NCBI RefSeq assembly: GCF_050948215.1
Contig: NC_135157.1
Location: 6,634,001 to 6,698,000 of the forward strand
Direction: 5' to 3'
DNA length: 64,000 nt
DNA from: Halictus rubicundus
Lineage: Eukaryota; Arthropoda; Insecta; Hymenoptera; Halictidae
Every line of letters starts with the position of its first letter. Position 1 is the stretch's first letter. Below the pieces are notes generated by a model that did no database searches, had not been told where the DNA came from, and worked only from the letters and a program-made list of their open reading frames with translations. This document shows positions 12,893 through 24,889 of the stretch, in pieces. The translations under genes were made by a program, and so were the position numbers.

Positions 12893-13040
12893 TTTCCACC
12901 CCCTTTCGACCCCCTTTTCACCCCTTTTCACCACTTTCCACCACCTTTCGCCCCCCTTTCGCCCCCTTTTCACCACTTTCCACCACCTTTCGCCCCCTTT
13001 TCACCACTTTCCTCGCCCTTCTCGCCCCTTTTCACCCTCA
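12893..13040. repeat. Pyrimidine-rich minisatellite
   Basis: About 3.5 units of a ~31-bp repeat with the core CCCTTTTCACCACTTTCCAC. The plus strand is almost free of G except in TTTCG; the complementary strand, which is the DDR transcript sense, has runs of 4-6 G. It inflates open frames in this region. Confidence 0.85.
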
Positions 13041-13164
13041 CCGCCCGCTTATCAAAATTTAACCTTTGCCCCAAGCCCCACTGAGGTACAAAATTTAACC
13101 TTCGAAACCATTTCTTCAAATAATTATTATCCATCTATTTATTAAATTGGTAACAAAGTCTTTT

Positions 13165-13230
13165 GATATAAAAATACTGTTACAGTCCACAGGTTTATTC
13201 TGTAGTATTTTAAAGTAAAAGCTGCCCTTT
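13165..13230 (+). repeat. Short dispersed repeat
   Basis: AAATACTGTTACAGTCCACA followed by GGTTTATTCTGTA is matched at 29628-29670 by AAATACTATTACAGTCTACT and GGTTTATTGTATA in the same orientation. Confidence 0.45.
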
Positions 13231-16200
13231 AAGACCCGATCTCCAGTTCTTATGTAAATATTTAATTTTAATTTTAAATATAATTTACTTCAATGCTAAT
13301 CAATGCGACTGTTACGAATTCTTGTTATATAAGTGGAGAAGTAAACGTGTCGACCATAGTACCTATTATATGATTTTTGGTAAAAGCGTGATGGTAAATG
13401 AACGCACTATTCGTCGTTGCCAAAAAAGAACTGAAAAATGGAGATGACAGTCTTATGAATGACTAACTAATAGAATCGAGAAACTTGTGATATGTTGAGA
13501 GTATGCATTTGTAATGGTGCTCACCTTGATCAATCAGTTTCATTTAGAACAGTTGTGTTTGTTTAACGTCACCGTTAAAAAGAGGACATTTGAGATTTTT
13601 GTGTTCAGTATAATAAACGCATGAATTAACTTGGCTCGATTTTGCTTGTGGCTGCCGTAAAACTGACTGGCCGTACAACACCGCCCGAGATATTCTCCGT
13701 TTTAAATATTCAAAATATCGAATCGCTCTGCTGATGTATCGCGGACATTTACTTCGCGTCGGCTCCGTATAACGAGCCCTCCCACTCTCTCCTTCTCTGG
13801 CAAGGAACCACCCCTTAAGATTCCGGATACTCGATTATTAATCGACAAAGAGGAACGGGCCCCGGCTGCGAAAAATTTCCCTAAACTTATCTCGTTAATA
13901 ATCCCATTACCGGGGGGCCGTTGCCTCGCGAGATTAACTCGCATGGTTCGCATGAAAAACCTCGCGAACAGGGGGGGATGAAATTAATTGTAGCCTTCAG
14001 CCGGTTCGTTATCCGCGGGCCGGAGAACTTTATTAGTCACTAGATAAATTATACAATGCTATCCAACCTCCCGCCGAAATATTGTACAAATGCCGAACAC
14101 TACTTTCAGTTATCTCATTACCGTTTTAACGCATACGTTCGGCACGCTCGCGGACAGGGGATCGTTTTAGTGGTTTTAATTTGTTATTGAGAAATTTAGC
14201 GACATTGTTCAAGTTTATGGATATTGCTGCTGCCGTTGGACGCTTTTATGAAGATTGTTTAATGAGGATCTCCGTCGGAACGGTTTTAGTGGGTAGTAGA
14301 AGTCTACTGTCGAAATAGTTCGCTGTGTACTGCATTATAATCCTCGAATAGTTTGATTTTATATAATGTCTAAAATACGTTTCTGAAATGACAAACTCTC
14401 GTCAAATGGTAGAGTATTTGCTATGAAAATGTGTTCGTACTTTTTATTTATTTTCTCCCTTCTTAGTATTGCAGTATTTAGAGATATACATTCGATGATA
14501 CAGTATCATTGTACTTCACTGTATTTATCAGGCAATTCTGATTTGGAGCTCTCGATTTAGAAGACATACTATCTTATTTTTCCTTGTTGATCAAGGGAAG
14601 CAATTTTGAATGTACTGTTCACGTATGCAAATTTGAAAGGCGTAGATTTGGAAAATGATGAATTTAATAAAAATTTATAAAAGAATTTTATGAAAAAAAT
14701 AAAATCTGAAACATAGATTTTATGAAATACAGAGAAATATGTGAAGGGCTCAGAAGTCCATTAGTGTAAGTCTAATATTCCCACGTCAATTAATGAGAAG
14801 TACATCAGTTTACTTTTACCTTTTTGATACTTCAATTTACTTATAATATTATCTTGAAATTGTAGATTTTATGCATTTATGGAAAAAACGAGTGGTTGCA
14901 ATTTAGAACAGAAAAAAATTACAATGACTTGATATCAATTTTCAAGTTATTATTATCTGTTAATAAATACATTCTTGTAAACCTTCGCACACACTGGCAT
15001 TCTTTCGCCATTAAGTTTCACAAAACTTGTTATTTCAGCTTTCATGTTCACAGATTTCACGCTAAAATTTTCCACGTTTTTGTGCTACTTTCCACTCAAG
15101 TTCTTTGCAAAGAAAATAATTTTCTGCTTGAATATTTACTTTCAGTAACCAGAGAGAGAGAGAGAAGAATGTTGTGAAAAGCAACAGTTCGAAGAGGTGA
15201 CCATTGAATGTCCAATTTATATTTCCCGGTAATTCATTTCACCGTATAAATATTCATGGGACTAATTTGCATTCGACTTGGACCGGTTACAAACGATATC
15301 AGCGTCGAAAATGGAGCATCCGGGGAAGTCGGATGGCAGACGCATCGATTCAGCGATCATACGTTCCGCCTCCGTCAACGTTCCACGGTTTTCCAGCTGT
15401 GCTATTTGCTCGACGGGGAAATTGTCTGGGGTACATTTCCATGTACATCCTTTGAGATGAAAAAACAGCGGATGGTGGAGCGCAGACTGGAAAAGTTTCA
15501 TGCCCACTTTATGAGCCCGTTGTTAGGTCGGCAAATCTCGCTGACAAAGGACCCTTTGTGCGGGGGATGCCTTGTATAATGCTAAGATGTTTTCTTTAAA
15601 CCTTCGCGGCGCTCCGGTTCGATTCGTAATTTCGTTCGTTTGTTTAGAACTAAGAAGGAAAAATGAAATACAAAATAAGAAAAAGGAAAGGAAGAGAGAA
15701 AAGATGAAAATCGCGTGACGTTCGATGCATCATGGTCCTTTTCACGTGCGACTCCACGGCAGCGTCGCGTAGGGGCAGTTGTTCGCTCGATCGCTTCTCT
15801 TTTTCTCGGGCGCATCGATTCTTCCGCTCGAGCTACGTCTTTGATGCCTATTTAAAGGCATTCTCGGGTTAAATGATAAAGCTCGAAAGTTGAGTTTCGT
15901 GACACGGTTTTTACTTCCCTGTTCGAATTGTTTGGCGACTCGAGCGCCGGTCGCGTTTAATTCCTCGGTACCGGCCAACAAAGAATCTTTCTTCAGTGGG
16001 GGCCCTCACCCTGTGCCCGCTTAGCTGGAAACGAAGAGTTCTAGCGCGTTTCGTTCTCGTTGTTCGGCCTTTTCACCGCGGCAAAGGTCGTTCGGATCTC
16101 GTTCTTTTTCGTCCGCCCTATTCTCTCGTCGGATTTGTACGTCATCTTCGAATTAATTGGATTTCCTTTACGTAGCTCCGCCGAACCGGAGCCCCCGCTC

Positions 16201-17387
16201 GTCGATTCAATCGTTTGGAAAAAGCGAACCGATTCGTCGAAAAACAAAGCACCGAGTCTGCCTCGCCTCGGCTCGAAGCGCAACAGTTTCACCGTTGCGA
16301 TATTCGATGGCTAATAAACTTCTCCGTTCTGTTTTCTTTCCACAGCATCCCGCTCACCGAGACATAATGACGAGCAGACGGAATTAATCGAAATTCCATG
16401 CGTGACCGAATTTATTTTTTAACTTATTATTTGGGTCAGCTTAACGATGCGTTTTTTCCGTAAATTCCTCCTTATAAACTGTTCCTAGCAAGGCGCTAAA
16501 GACGCCCAGCGCATAGTCATCGGGGTTCGGAGTATAAAGGACGATTGCCGACGGGAACGTCCTAATAAAATTGTTCTCGCGTTGTAAAATAATTTTCGCT
16601 GCGTCGAAGCGTTACGGGCGATTTCTCGATATGCTCGGGTCGCGAACTGTACTTCTGGTTCCGATCGATTAGTTCCGGGAGATTGCGCAAATATTTCGCT
16701 GCAGCGCAGATCAACCGGGCGGTCCTCGTATTAAAATCAAAGATCTCCTGTTTCCATGGATCCGCGCACCGGCTCCTGGTATCGTTCCTATTATAAATCC
16801 TCTTTATTCGGGAACCGGGGGTGCAGGCAGGAAATCTTCCGTAAATACGGGTAAACTCGACATAAGGAAACGATTTCCATTTGAATCGGACGAAACTTAT
16901 ATTCAGTGAAGAGGATCGAGGACAATCCTCGGAACGGCGACGTGCTCCGCGATTTTATATATCACCGTTGATAAAGCGCTTTCCCCTGTCTAACGTTTCG
17001 CGATGTTATTTCTCCCCCTCCTCCCCTCCCCCCTCCGTCGACGATACGGACAAGTTGAATTCTATTGAAACAGAGAGCATTACCTCGTACAGATCCCGGC
17101 GACTCTCCAGTCGCGTGGAAAGGAAATACGAAGCGTTGATGTAAAAATCGGAAAAAATCAACCGGGAACGGGATAGGCGGATTGTCCCGGACATTTTAAT
17201 ATCTCTGGTCTTTTGTTCAAATAAGAAACGAATGATAGCCGATAACGCGGCTGTCTATGCGCTGAAACAGTGCGTATTAACAGCAGCACGCGCGCCAAGC
17301 GAATCTGGTATCCTATTCAATTTTCTCCTCCGTGAAAGTTTGATTACCGAGACCATCAAACTTCATTGACGTTTATTCTGCATGTAC

Positions 17388-17425
17388 ACTGTCGCTCAAA
17401 AGTATGTAGACACTTTCTTAATAGT
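17388..17425 (+). repeat. Solitary Tc1-like transposon end
   Basis: ACACTGTCGCTCAAAAGTATG followed by TAGACAC resembles Tc1-type terminal repeats. A similar end in the same orientation is at 18537 (ACAGTACCGATCAAAAGTATT). No inverted partner was found for either. Confidence 0.4.
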
Positions 17426-17559
17426 CTAGACTGAGGATTTCATAAAACGATAAAAATTGGTAGATCAAGCACAGCATAGGAACAACATTTAAAGAATTTA
17501 ATAGTCCTGTTGTATTACCTTCACGTGACCGCAATGATTAAAAAAGAAAATAAATGTCT

Positions 17560-17640
17560 ATGTAGCTTCCGTGTCTTGGAATTAACGCAGACAATTTTTA
17601 TTTTGCATAAAATTCGGCTGTCTATTGATCACCTAAAACT
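17560..17640 (-). repeat. Dispersed repeat core (GACTGCGGATTTTATGCA type)
   Basis: The string TTTTGCATAAAATTCGGCTG followed by TCTATTGAT recurs in diverged form at 42258-42290, 46424-46460, 44675-44710 (inverted), 55985-56020 (inverted), 18963-19000 (inverted) and perhaps 14866. The shared core is about 35 bp and the element boundaries are not resolved. Confidence 0.55.
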
Positions 17641-20154
17641 AGACACGAAGTCGACGATACTATATTTATGAAGCACAAGGAGTATTTTACATTACTTCTT
17701 CAGATTTATTCAAATTTTTAGCAATTTTTATTCGTGACATATATCCGAAGAAATTTATTAAATCATTTTCCAGGGATGCATTTTTGCAACCTTAGTAATC
17801 GTCAATTTAAAAATCACCTGTCAATTTGAATTTAAAATTTGTTTAATGTAGAAAAGAGGAGCTCAATTTAAAACAGTGCTTGGTGGAATCTCATTCACTT
17901 ATAACACTGTTTTTATTCTGCAAGATACACAATTAGACTCAAAGCACAGTTTCTAATAAGTTAATACTGTTAATAACACTGTAACTATATTTTAAACAAA
18001 TTCAAGGAAAATTGAGCATTTTACAGCATTGTCGACTCGCCTTTCCCTTAATAAAATAGTGAACTCAATCAATAGTCAGACTCGATTGCAGCTTTAGATT
18101 CGTCTTCACGCGCGATCAAAGCGAATCCTTTCTCCCCCACCCCTTCAGGTGGATGTTGGGCGACTTAATCGAAAACGTCCGACTGACAGATATATAATAA
18201 GCCGTTGTCAATTACCGTGTATCAATTTATACGAGCCGGGCTTCGGGTTTATTTTCCAGTGATTGACAGTCGGTAGCCGAGCTGTCGGAATCGCGTGGAG
18301 GGGCTCGGAGTTGAAAAGAGGGTGGAATCGTCGAAACCCACGCGGAGACCGGTCACGCCAAATCGTGTACGAAAGGCGAGGAATTGCAAAAAGACATACG
18401 CTCCACAGTGGCCGGCCCGAAACGATTTTGCGTCACGTGCAGAAATTTTTCGTTCTAAGTATCAACCGCGGTCCGATGCGCCACGCCAATTTTTTACCTG
18501 GACGGTCCCCTTAGTTCGCGATACGCACGCGGTGTACAGTACCGATCAAAAGTATTATACACCAAGGCACTCCAATATACTGCCATAATCGATCGCACGT
18601 GTTAAATCGAAATAACCATTTTTTTAGAAATGTAATTTTTCCAAAATTTTCATTACACACTCTGTACTGAACTGATCCTTTTAGTATATTTATAAAAAAG
18701 TTACTCTGTTCAAAGTTTGTGTGATCAATTATGAGAGTCACTGTAACTGTAACAGTATGAACTTCATGCAAAATAAAACTGTTCCTTGTCAATTGCTAGA
18801 TTTAATGAAAAAATTGAATAACTCTTTCTTAATATTCACTATGTATTAAAAATGAGAATAATTAATATAGGCACAGTAATTTGCATCCCCACAGTAGTTG
18901 GGTCCCTTACCCTAAATACATACAATTCGCAGTTTAGTAACAATGCAATTACCATTCTAATCATTAGACTGCAGATGTTATGCATTAATGAGAAAAATAA
19001 GTTGGTTCAATAGAAAACTGTAAAAATAGGAACATTCTAAAAATTTAGGAACATCGATCCATTATTTTCACCTTACTAAAATGATTAAAAATAGAACTTT
19101 TTATTTGGATCCTGTTTTTCGCAATAGATCAGTCTAGTTATCATATTTGAGTTGCCTGATAAATGGCAACAACTCAGTGCAAATAATGACGAAAATACAA
19201 TTAATTAAGATTATAACTGATGCTCATTTCATTGATATGCAATAGGGGCAATTATTTTTGATTCGACGAAATAGAATGGGTGATATGTTTAGATTTACGT
19301 GGTAACTATATGTTCCTTTGTCCAAAGAATATTGCATTTAATTGAACTATAACAGTTGCATTGAATTGAGACAATGCAATAGCGGTTAATTTACTATCAT
19401 TACACTTAATTTATCATTTATTGGCGCTCATTGAATAGATATTTCGGTTCCAAATGATCGTTGAACGGACATATCGTAGATTTCGAAATCGGAACGGTAT
19501 AATTAGTTGAATGTCATTCGTTCATCTAAATAAGTATGAATAAATTGCTAAAGTAGAGTTCATTTTAAAAATTCCATTTCAGTTGACGATCATGTCTTCG
19601 TAACACAGATTGTTCATTCATATTAGAATTTTTGACAAAATTTTCACGTTGAAAACCAGCGTATTTAATTATTAAAGTAGCAAACAAATAATTTAATGAT
19701 TGTACTAACGAAAGATCATATTTTCCAACAGAACCGGAAACCTTGATATGGGATTTAGCTTTCGGAGGGAAATACTTCCGATATTTAAAAAAATCCACGT
19801 CCGTAGAGGGTTGAAATTTGAAAAATAGTTTGTCAATAGGAATTAATACTTCGTACCGAATTCGCTCTGCTTTTAGCCACTCTAATATTGATTTTATTTT
19901 CTCTATTGAAATATTTCTCGCGTTTCGCGAACGCCACCAATACGCGGCACGAAACTTTTGTCCCGGAGTGTATATTCGTTTTATCGTTCTTCGCTTCAGA
20001 CTGCCGTGTGGAACGGTTCGACAAAGATTGTGCAGTATATCATGCAAGAATTACACGTTCCGCGTATCCGGCCTTTCTTTGGGAAAGAATCCAATATATT
20101 CTTGTCGAGCGGGGGCCGTACCTCGAATAAAAACGATCGGTCCCGCTTACTCAC

Positions 20155-20362
20155 CGGAGTCAAAGGTCACCTCGCTGATCATGATCCACCTGTCCGAGAA
20201 GTGGAGTCTCAGCTTGACGTATTTACCGACCCGATGATGAAGTTTGATGGTAATGTTCCGTGATGTCTCAAATATTTTATCCTCCATGTAAGTGTACGTG
20301 ATCGGCTCGCCGGTGTAATATTTCCCACCGATGCTGAACAGTATGTCGACTTGCGAAAATAC
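20155..20362 (-). CDS. Ddr: DDR exon: second part of discoidin-like domain
   Basis: This exon of 69 codons plus one base starts in phase 0 after TTACAG and ends before GTGAGTAAG. It reads VFSQVDILFSIGGKYYTG, then EPITYTYMEDKIFETSRNIT, LHHRVGKYVKLRLHF and SDRWIMISEVTFDS, closing the DS-like domain. NIT is a second potential glycosylation site. The two cysteines that in human DDR1/2 form the DS-like disulfide (in the strands equivalent to VDILF and VKLRLHF) are both absent. It lies alone between two 16.6-kb introns. Confidence 0.95.
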
Positions 20363-21714
20363 CTGTAACACATGATTGAAAGTTGTTTTAGTTAACCTTA
20401 CACCTGGTAATATTACAGTCTAACACGTAATCTACGCTGAATTTATGCGACGCCACCGGCCTTTCCAAGAGAAACCATGCTGCTCGTAGACAAATGGCTG
20501 CGAATCGGCAATTATGAACGCGAAAGGTCGGAAGCGAGTAATCAATTATATTATTGAGAAACTGTATTAAAGATTTAGCAAACAGGTCAGTGGGTCTGCG
20601 AGATTTTACTTGATCCGGGTTTATATTATTCTTCTTAAAATGGCGCCCTTCTTTCGACGAGAAGAGCGATGGAAAATCTTAAAAAATTTAGGTTACGAGC
20701 TAGCGGTATTCCTGAATTTCTTTCAAATGAATCATTTCGTTACCGTTGACATACTGCGTCGGAAGGCTGATAAAAGAATCATAGCGTGATAAATGAACGT
20801 TACGGATAGCCCGGCACCGGGTCAGAAGAAAACAGAGTTAAATTCTACTCCCGGCGATAGCTTCTAAGATCAAGAATTTGCATATTATGATAAAAAGGAG
20901 GGAAATAAATATCCATTCTTATTATACTTTGTGGCAAGCTCGAGAGATTGATCACGGTAGCCTTAAAACACATCGGAAAACCTAAATAAGCTCGCGCGTA
21001 GATGAAATAAAACAGACATAGATGAAGTATGACGTTGATGGATAGAGCCGATTCGAAACACGGTCTCGTCGAAGGAGATTTCCGAATCGCGTGAAATACG
21101 GTCCTCGGTGTAACAGAGAATGAGAGTGTCGTGTGATTGTTCAGCACCTTATAAAAGTTTCACGGGCCCTCCAAGTTCGACACGGTACACGATCACATCA
21201 TAAATCAGAGACATTATCCGCGATCACGGCGAAGTTTATTTAGAGTATAACGGGGTTACGTTCGCATAACCCTGTTTGGCCGTCTTGGGTTGTGCATTTT
21301 ATGACCCGGTTCGCAATTTCTTCGCGGGTATAAATGAGCCGAACGGAGGTTTCGACAGAAATAATTCCGGGCTACGCTCGAATCGATACGTACCGTATTA
21401 AACTCCAGAGACAACAATGCACAAACGCCCTGATATATAAGTCACAGATAACAGAAATGACATCTGTCTAGAAGTTAATAATGCTGATAATATTGGACAC
21501 CGAAATAGCCAATATTCGGCCAATGGCGCACGACGTTTACCCAATGTGTGTACTCTACCGATGAAATTATTTAGGACGCTGTTCGTAAAAATTAAAAAAA
21601 AAAGCACGAAATCTTGCAGATTTGATTACAATTTGTACGTGTTTGCGCAAACTTTGTCAGATATATTCGAACATGTGAAATTTGGTTGAATTCGATCGAA
21701 CTACTGTGTATATT

Positions 21715-21880
21715 TCTCTGTATATGTCGCTAAGGCCTGCATGATAAACGTCGCGGAATTATCCCCACTACCGCGGGGTATACTCCGCGAGGGGCCACGA
21801 AGCTCGGGAGGCCTCGGACGCCGAGGAGTGTGAACATAACACGGCTATGTCCCCTGGACGATAAACGACGCTGGCAAGAC
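21715..21880 (+). repeat. ~120-bp dispersed repeat, copy with direct-repeat ends
   Basis: Contains TATATGTCGCTAAGGCCTGC and ATGATAAACGTCGCGG, then ATTATCCCCACTACCGCGGG, AGGCCTCGGACGCCGAGG and GTGTGAACATAACACGG, and finally starts again with CTATGTCCCCTGGACGATAA. The restart suggests a tandem unit of about 120 bp. Related copies lie at 5330-5455 (minus) and 37535-37650 (plus). Confidence 0.65.
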
Positions 21881-23250
21881 CCGTGTTGCAGACATTTATC
21901 GAGAATTCACTGTAATTATTCCAGGCTTAGTGAAACATAATTCGATCTTGCAAGAGCCATTAAACACGTTTCGGAGCTCGCAAGCACTTCGTCAAAGATA
22001 TTTCAGTTTGCAAAGATTCCACTTTGCGCACAGGCACACAGAAACTCCATGACCGTTGACGTCAATTTGTTCAACCGCGCAGGATAGTTATGGGAATTTC
22101 GATGGCTCGCGAGCTAGTTACTGCAACTTTCAACATCCTCTGTTTAACATTCGAGGACCCCAAAGTTTTTAAGACGGCCAAGAGTTTAACGTTCGACAGG
22201 ATGAGTTCGGACGTTTCCAGGAATTTGGTGAAATTTGATGGAATTTCTGCTTGAATTAAAATTGTAATATTAATTTGATTGAATTAAAGATCTGATCTCT
22301 GGAAAGTTTGGAGTACCTGGGTATCCAAACAGATCGTCGCTCGGTGTCGTATCGACTCACAAGCAGCCGTAGTTTAGCTTCTAGGAGTTGAAATTGGTTA
22401 AACGACGGCATGACGTTTATATCGGAATGTAAGAGATCTATGTACGTCGTTAGCGCTAGACCTCGGGGAATCAATACATGCCGCAAGTACCGGAGTGTCT
22501 ATTTGGTGTTCATTAGTCGGAGATTAATTATATTGGATCCGTCAGGACACACCTCGAACGACCCAATGATTTACGGATCAAACAGCTGCACACGCACGAT
22601 CGCGTTCAACGGTGGTGAATGATTACGTCGAGCTAAAAAGAAAAAAGAAACGAAGTATCGTGATCACGCGGGCCTCGATTTCGTCGAACAATACGAAAAT
22701 CGAGATCTTTTTCACGGCTTCGGCCGGGGGGAGTTTATCAAATTATCCGTTGAAGGAAAACTTCCCCTCGATGGTTGGTGGCACGGGTCGAAAGTCGATA
22801 ACGTCATTGTGACAACCGCAGGGCAACATCTGGAGCGGATCTGGGCGGCGTCGAGTCGGCTTCCCAAAGATTTCGTTATCGTAATTCGCGTCATGTAAAT
22901 CCAATTACGAAAGATTCGTTCCCGGCCCGGCGGGACTCGGAAACGATATCCCGGTGACGGGCGGAGGCGTTTATCCGATGATATCGGTATTGATGTCCCC
23001 GGTACATTTGTCAGTGTGCAGAGGCCGGGTGGTGGTGGTGCTGCTGGGTCGTCATAAAACTCGTTCGCTTCTCCCTCGTTTCTCGTGTCGCGTCGATAGC
23101 GACAGTCGGCCGGCAGGGCATATTCAATCGAAACTCGGAGACAGGTGTAGTGGAACCCGACACGTACACGCGTAAAGCGAAGTACGCGAGAGTGCCCACC
23201 AGGAATCAGACACGGCGAGACGGAAACCGTTCAGCTTATCCGATATATTA

Positions 23251-23827
23251 GGACCTTGAATAAGTTCTCGCTGTTTCTTTTACAAAATAAAAGCTTTTAC
23301 CCAATGTCCTTGCTTCTGGATCATTCCTAAAACTTTTAAACGTTATGAAACAGTTGACTCATCTACTTGTAATGTTTTTCCAAGTTCTGCTAGCGCCTGA
23401 CATCGGTCTTGATCGAGTAAATCCTCCAACTTTTCGTCTTCAAATTTTTTCGGTGCGCCAGAACGTTCTTTATCCTCAAGTTCAAAATCATTATTTTTGA
23501 AGCGTCGAAACCAGTCTCTGCATGTCGTATCCGACAAAGCATTGTCCCCATAAGTCTCAACAAGAATTCTATGTGCTTCAGCTGCAGATTTCTTTTGAAT
23601 AAAGTAGTGCAATAAAATTCCCCGCAAATACACTTTATTTCGCACAAAAGTAGACATTTTCAGAACTAAGAAAAAATTACTTTGTTTACACTAAAGTGAA
23701 CTACCATACACGGAAATTTAAGGTTAGATACACTACTGCCTTGCATGTGTGTTACCATTCGAAATTCCACGAACGGGGCACTGCTACTGCCATTTTTGAA
23801 GAAACAGCGAGAACTTATTCAAGGTCC
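23251..23827 (-). mobile_element. Internally deleted mariner transposon
   Basis: 577 bp with near-perfect terminal inverted repeats (GGACCTTGAATAAGTTCTCG at both ends, inverted, continuing CTGTTTCTT) and a TA target duplication. A full mariner is about 1.3 kb, so more than half is missing. It is a non-autonomous derivative that could only move with a transposase supplied in trans. Confidence 0.93.
23290..23657 (-). pseudogene. Mariner transposase, N-terminal fragment
   Basis: Starts with ATG at 23657 and encodes the paired helix-turn-helix DNA-binding region: NKVYLRGILLHYFIQKK, AHRILVETYGDNALSDTTCR and DWFRRFKNNDFELEDKERSG. A TAA stop falls where KRLK-type sequence normally follows ESTVS (near 23343). 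The same frame then continues RLKVLGMIQKQGHWV before the deletion junction with the 3' end of the element. The DD34D catalytic domain is absent. Confidence 0.9.
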
Positions 23828-24156
23828 TAATAATATACCTGATGAAGCGCGATAACTGATCTGGAAGTAAATCCCCCTTTTTTTACCTCGCCCTCCCCCA
23901 TTCGGCACGGTTCAACAGAGAGAAATGGAGAAATGGTTTTTATTCTCTCCCTCTGTTCGGAGACCCCGGCGGAACATAGTTGCATCGCGACGTACCTGCA
24001 CCGTGCAAACAGATCCTTGCCCCTTCAAAGAGCAACGTCACTCCGGTTCCAGCTCGCGCAGCGACCAAGCAACAAACCCCGGGCGCGTGTGTAAACGCTT
24101 TAAAAGGATCGCGACCGCGCGTCATCCTTTTCATCCGGGGATCGCATCAGCGCATC

Positions 24157-24160
<4 letters not shown>

Positions 24161-24187
<27 letters not shown>
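24161..24187. repeat. CT microsatellite
   Basis: Uninterrupted CT dinucleotides, about 13 units. Confidence 0.95.
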
Positions 24188-24190
<3 letters not shown>

Positions 24191-24889
24191 CCGATTACCT
24201 TCGCGTCGGTTTACCCTTTCAATCGCGACCCACCACGGAATACGGAAACGAGGCAATTAGCGGCGTCGACGTTTGTCACTTTAAGCGATGACGGCCGAGG
24301 TCGCGTCTACGGCCCCGTTTAAAAACTCATGGCTCGCGGAATTGGATTCGATCCGCGCTAAAACGGCCGCCCGCAGTGGTGCACAATAGTCGAAACCCGG
24401 GGTCCAGGTCTCGCAAGGTCCCTTTGTCGTGCACCTGCCCAACTGTTTTACCCAGCGCAGATTGTGCGAGAGACAGTGGAGAGAGTAGGACTCCGAGATA
24501 AGGTAGAAATACGAGACACCAGGACCGATACACTATTAATTTTTGAGGATTCCTAAAGAAGATCCGATCTTCAAATGTACGGCAGTTTAATTTGCTTGTT
24601 GGAGTCGTTTGAGTGCACACCGTTTATTAGGAAAAGGAACCGTCTATTATTGTACTATTTGCTTATACTGTTTATTGCTCGTGGTTATCCCGAAGGATGT
24701 TCGAGCCTATGATGTTGATTTACACGCGATGTGTCGACTCAGGATAGGAGTTTTCCTCGTGTGATAAAGGAAGACCAAATGTAACGAAACTAAAGCAGTG
24801 GACTGTATTTACAATAATAAGTTGAGCCGTAACCGAATACAAATTGAGACTAAGTGTACAAGTGCGCAGCTATGGAACGATGTTTTCCC

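Larger units (their letters stand above)
3581..20154 (-). other. DDR intron (16.6 kb)
   Basis: This is the intron between the DS-like and transmembrane exons. It contains a TA-flanked element with nested repeats (5134-5968), two TTAA MITE copies (7425-7671, 10815-11016), a solitary element-end-like string near 9080-9112, a pyrimidine-rich minisatellite (12893-13040) and Tc1-like solitary ends near 17388 and 18537. It also has GC-rich CpG islands around 6300-6600, 9900-10500 and 15700-16900. Open frames up to 265 codons occur in the islands but show no recognisable domain. Otherwise nothing is seen. Confidence 0.8.

Noticed and set aside
12287..13084. Longest open frame in the window (265 codons, plus strand)
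   Set aside because: Its C-terminal part is the pyrimidine minisatellite translated as Pro/Phe repeats. The rest has no domain, and overlapping long frames occur on both strands, as expected in GC-rich DNA.
19565..20047. 160-codon minus-strand frame next to a DDR exon
   Set aside because: No recognisable domain, it lies just past a confirmed splice donor, and it is not needed for the DDR frame. Probably chance.
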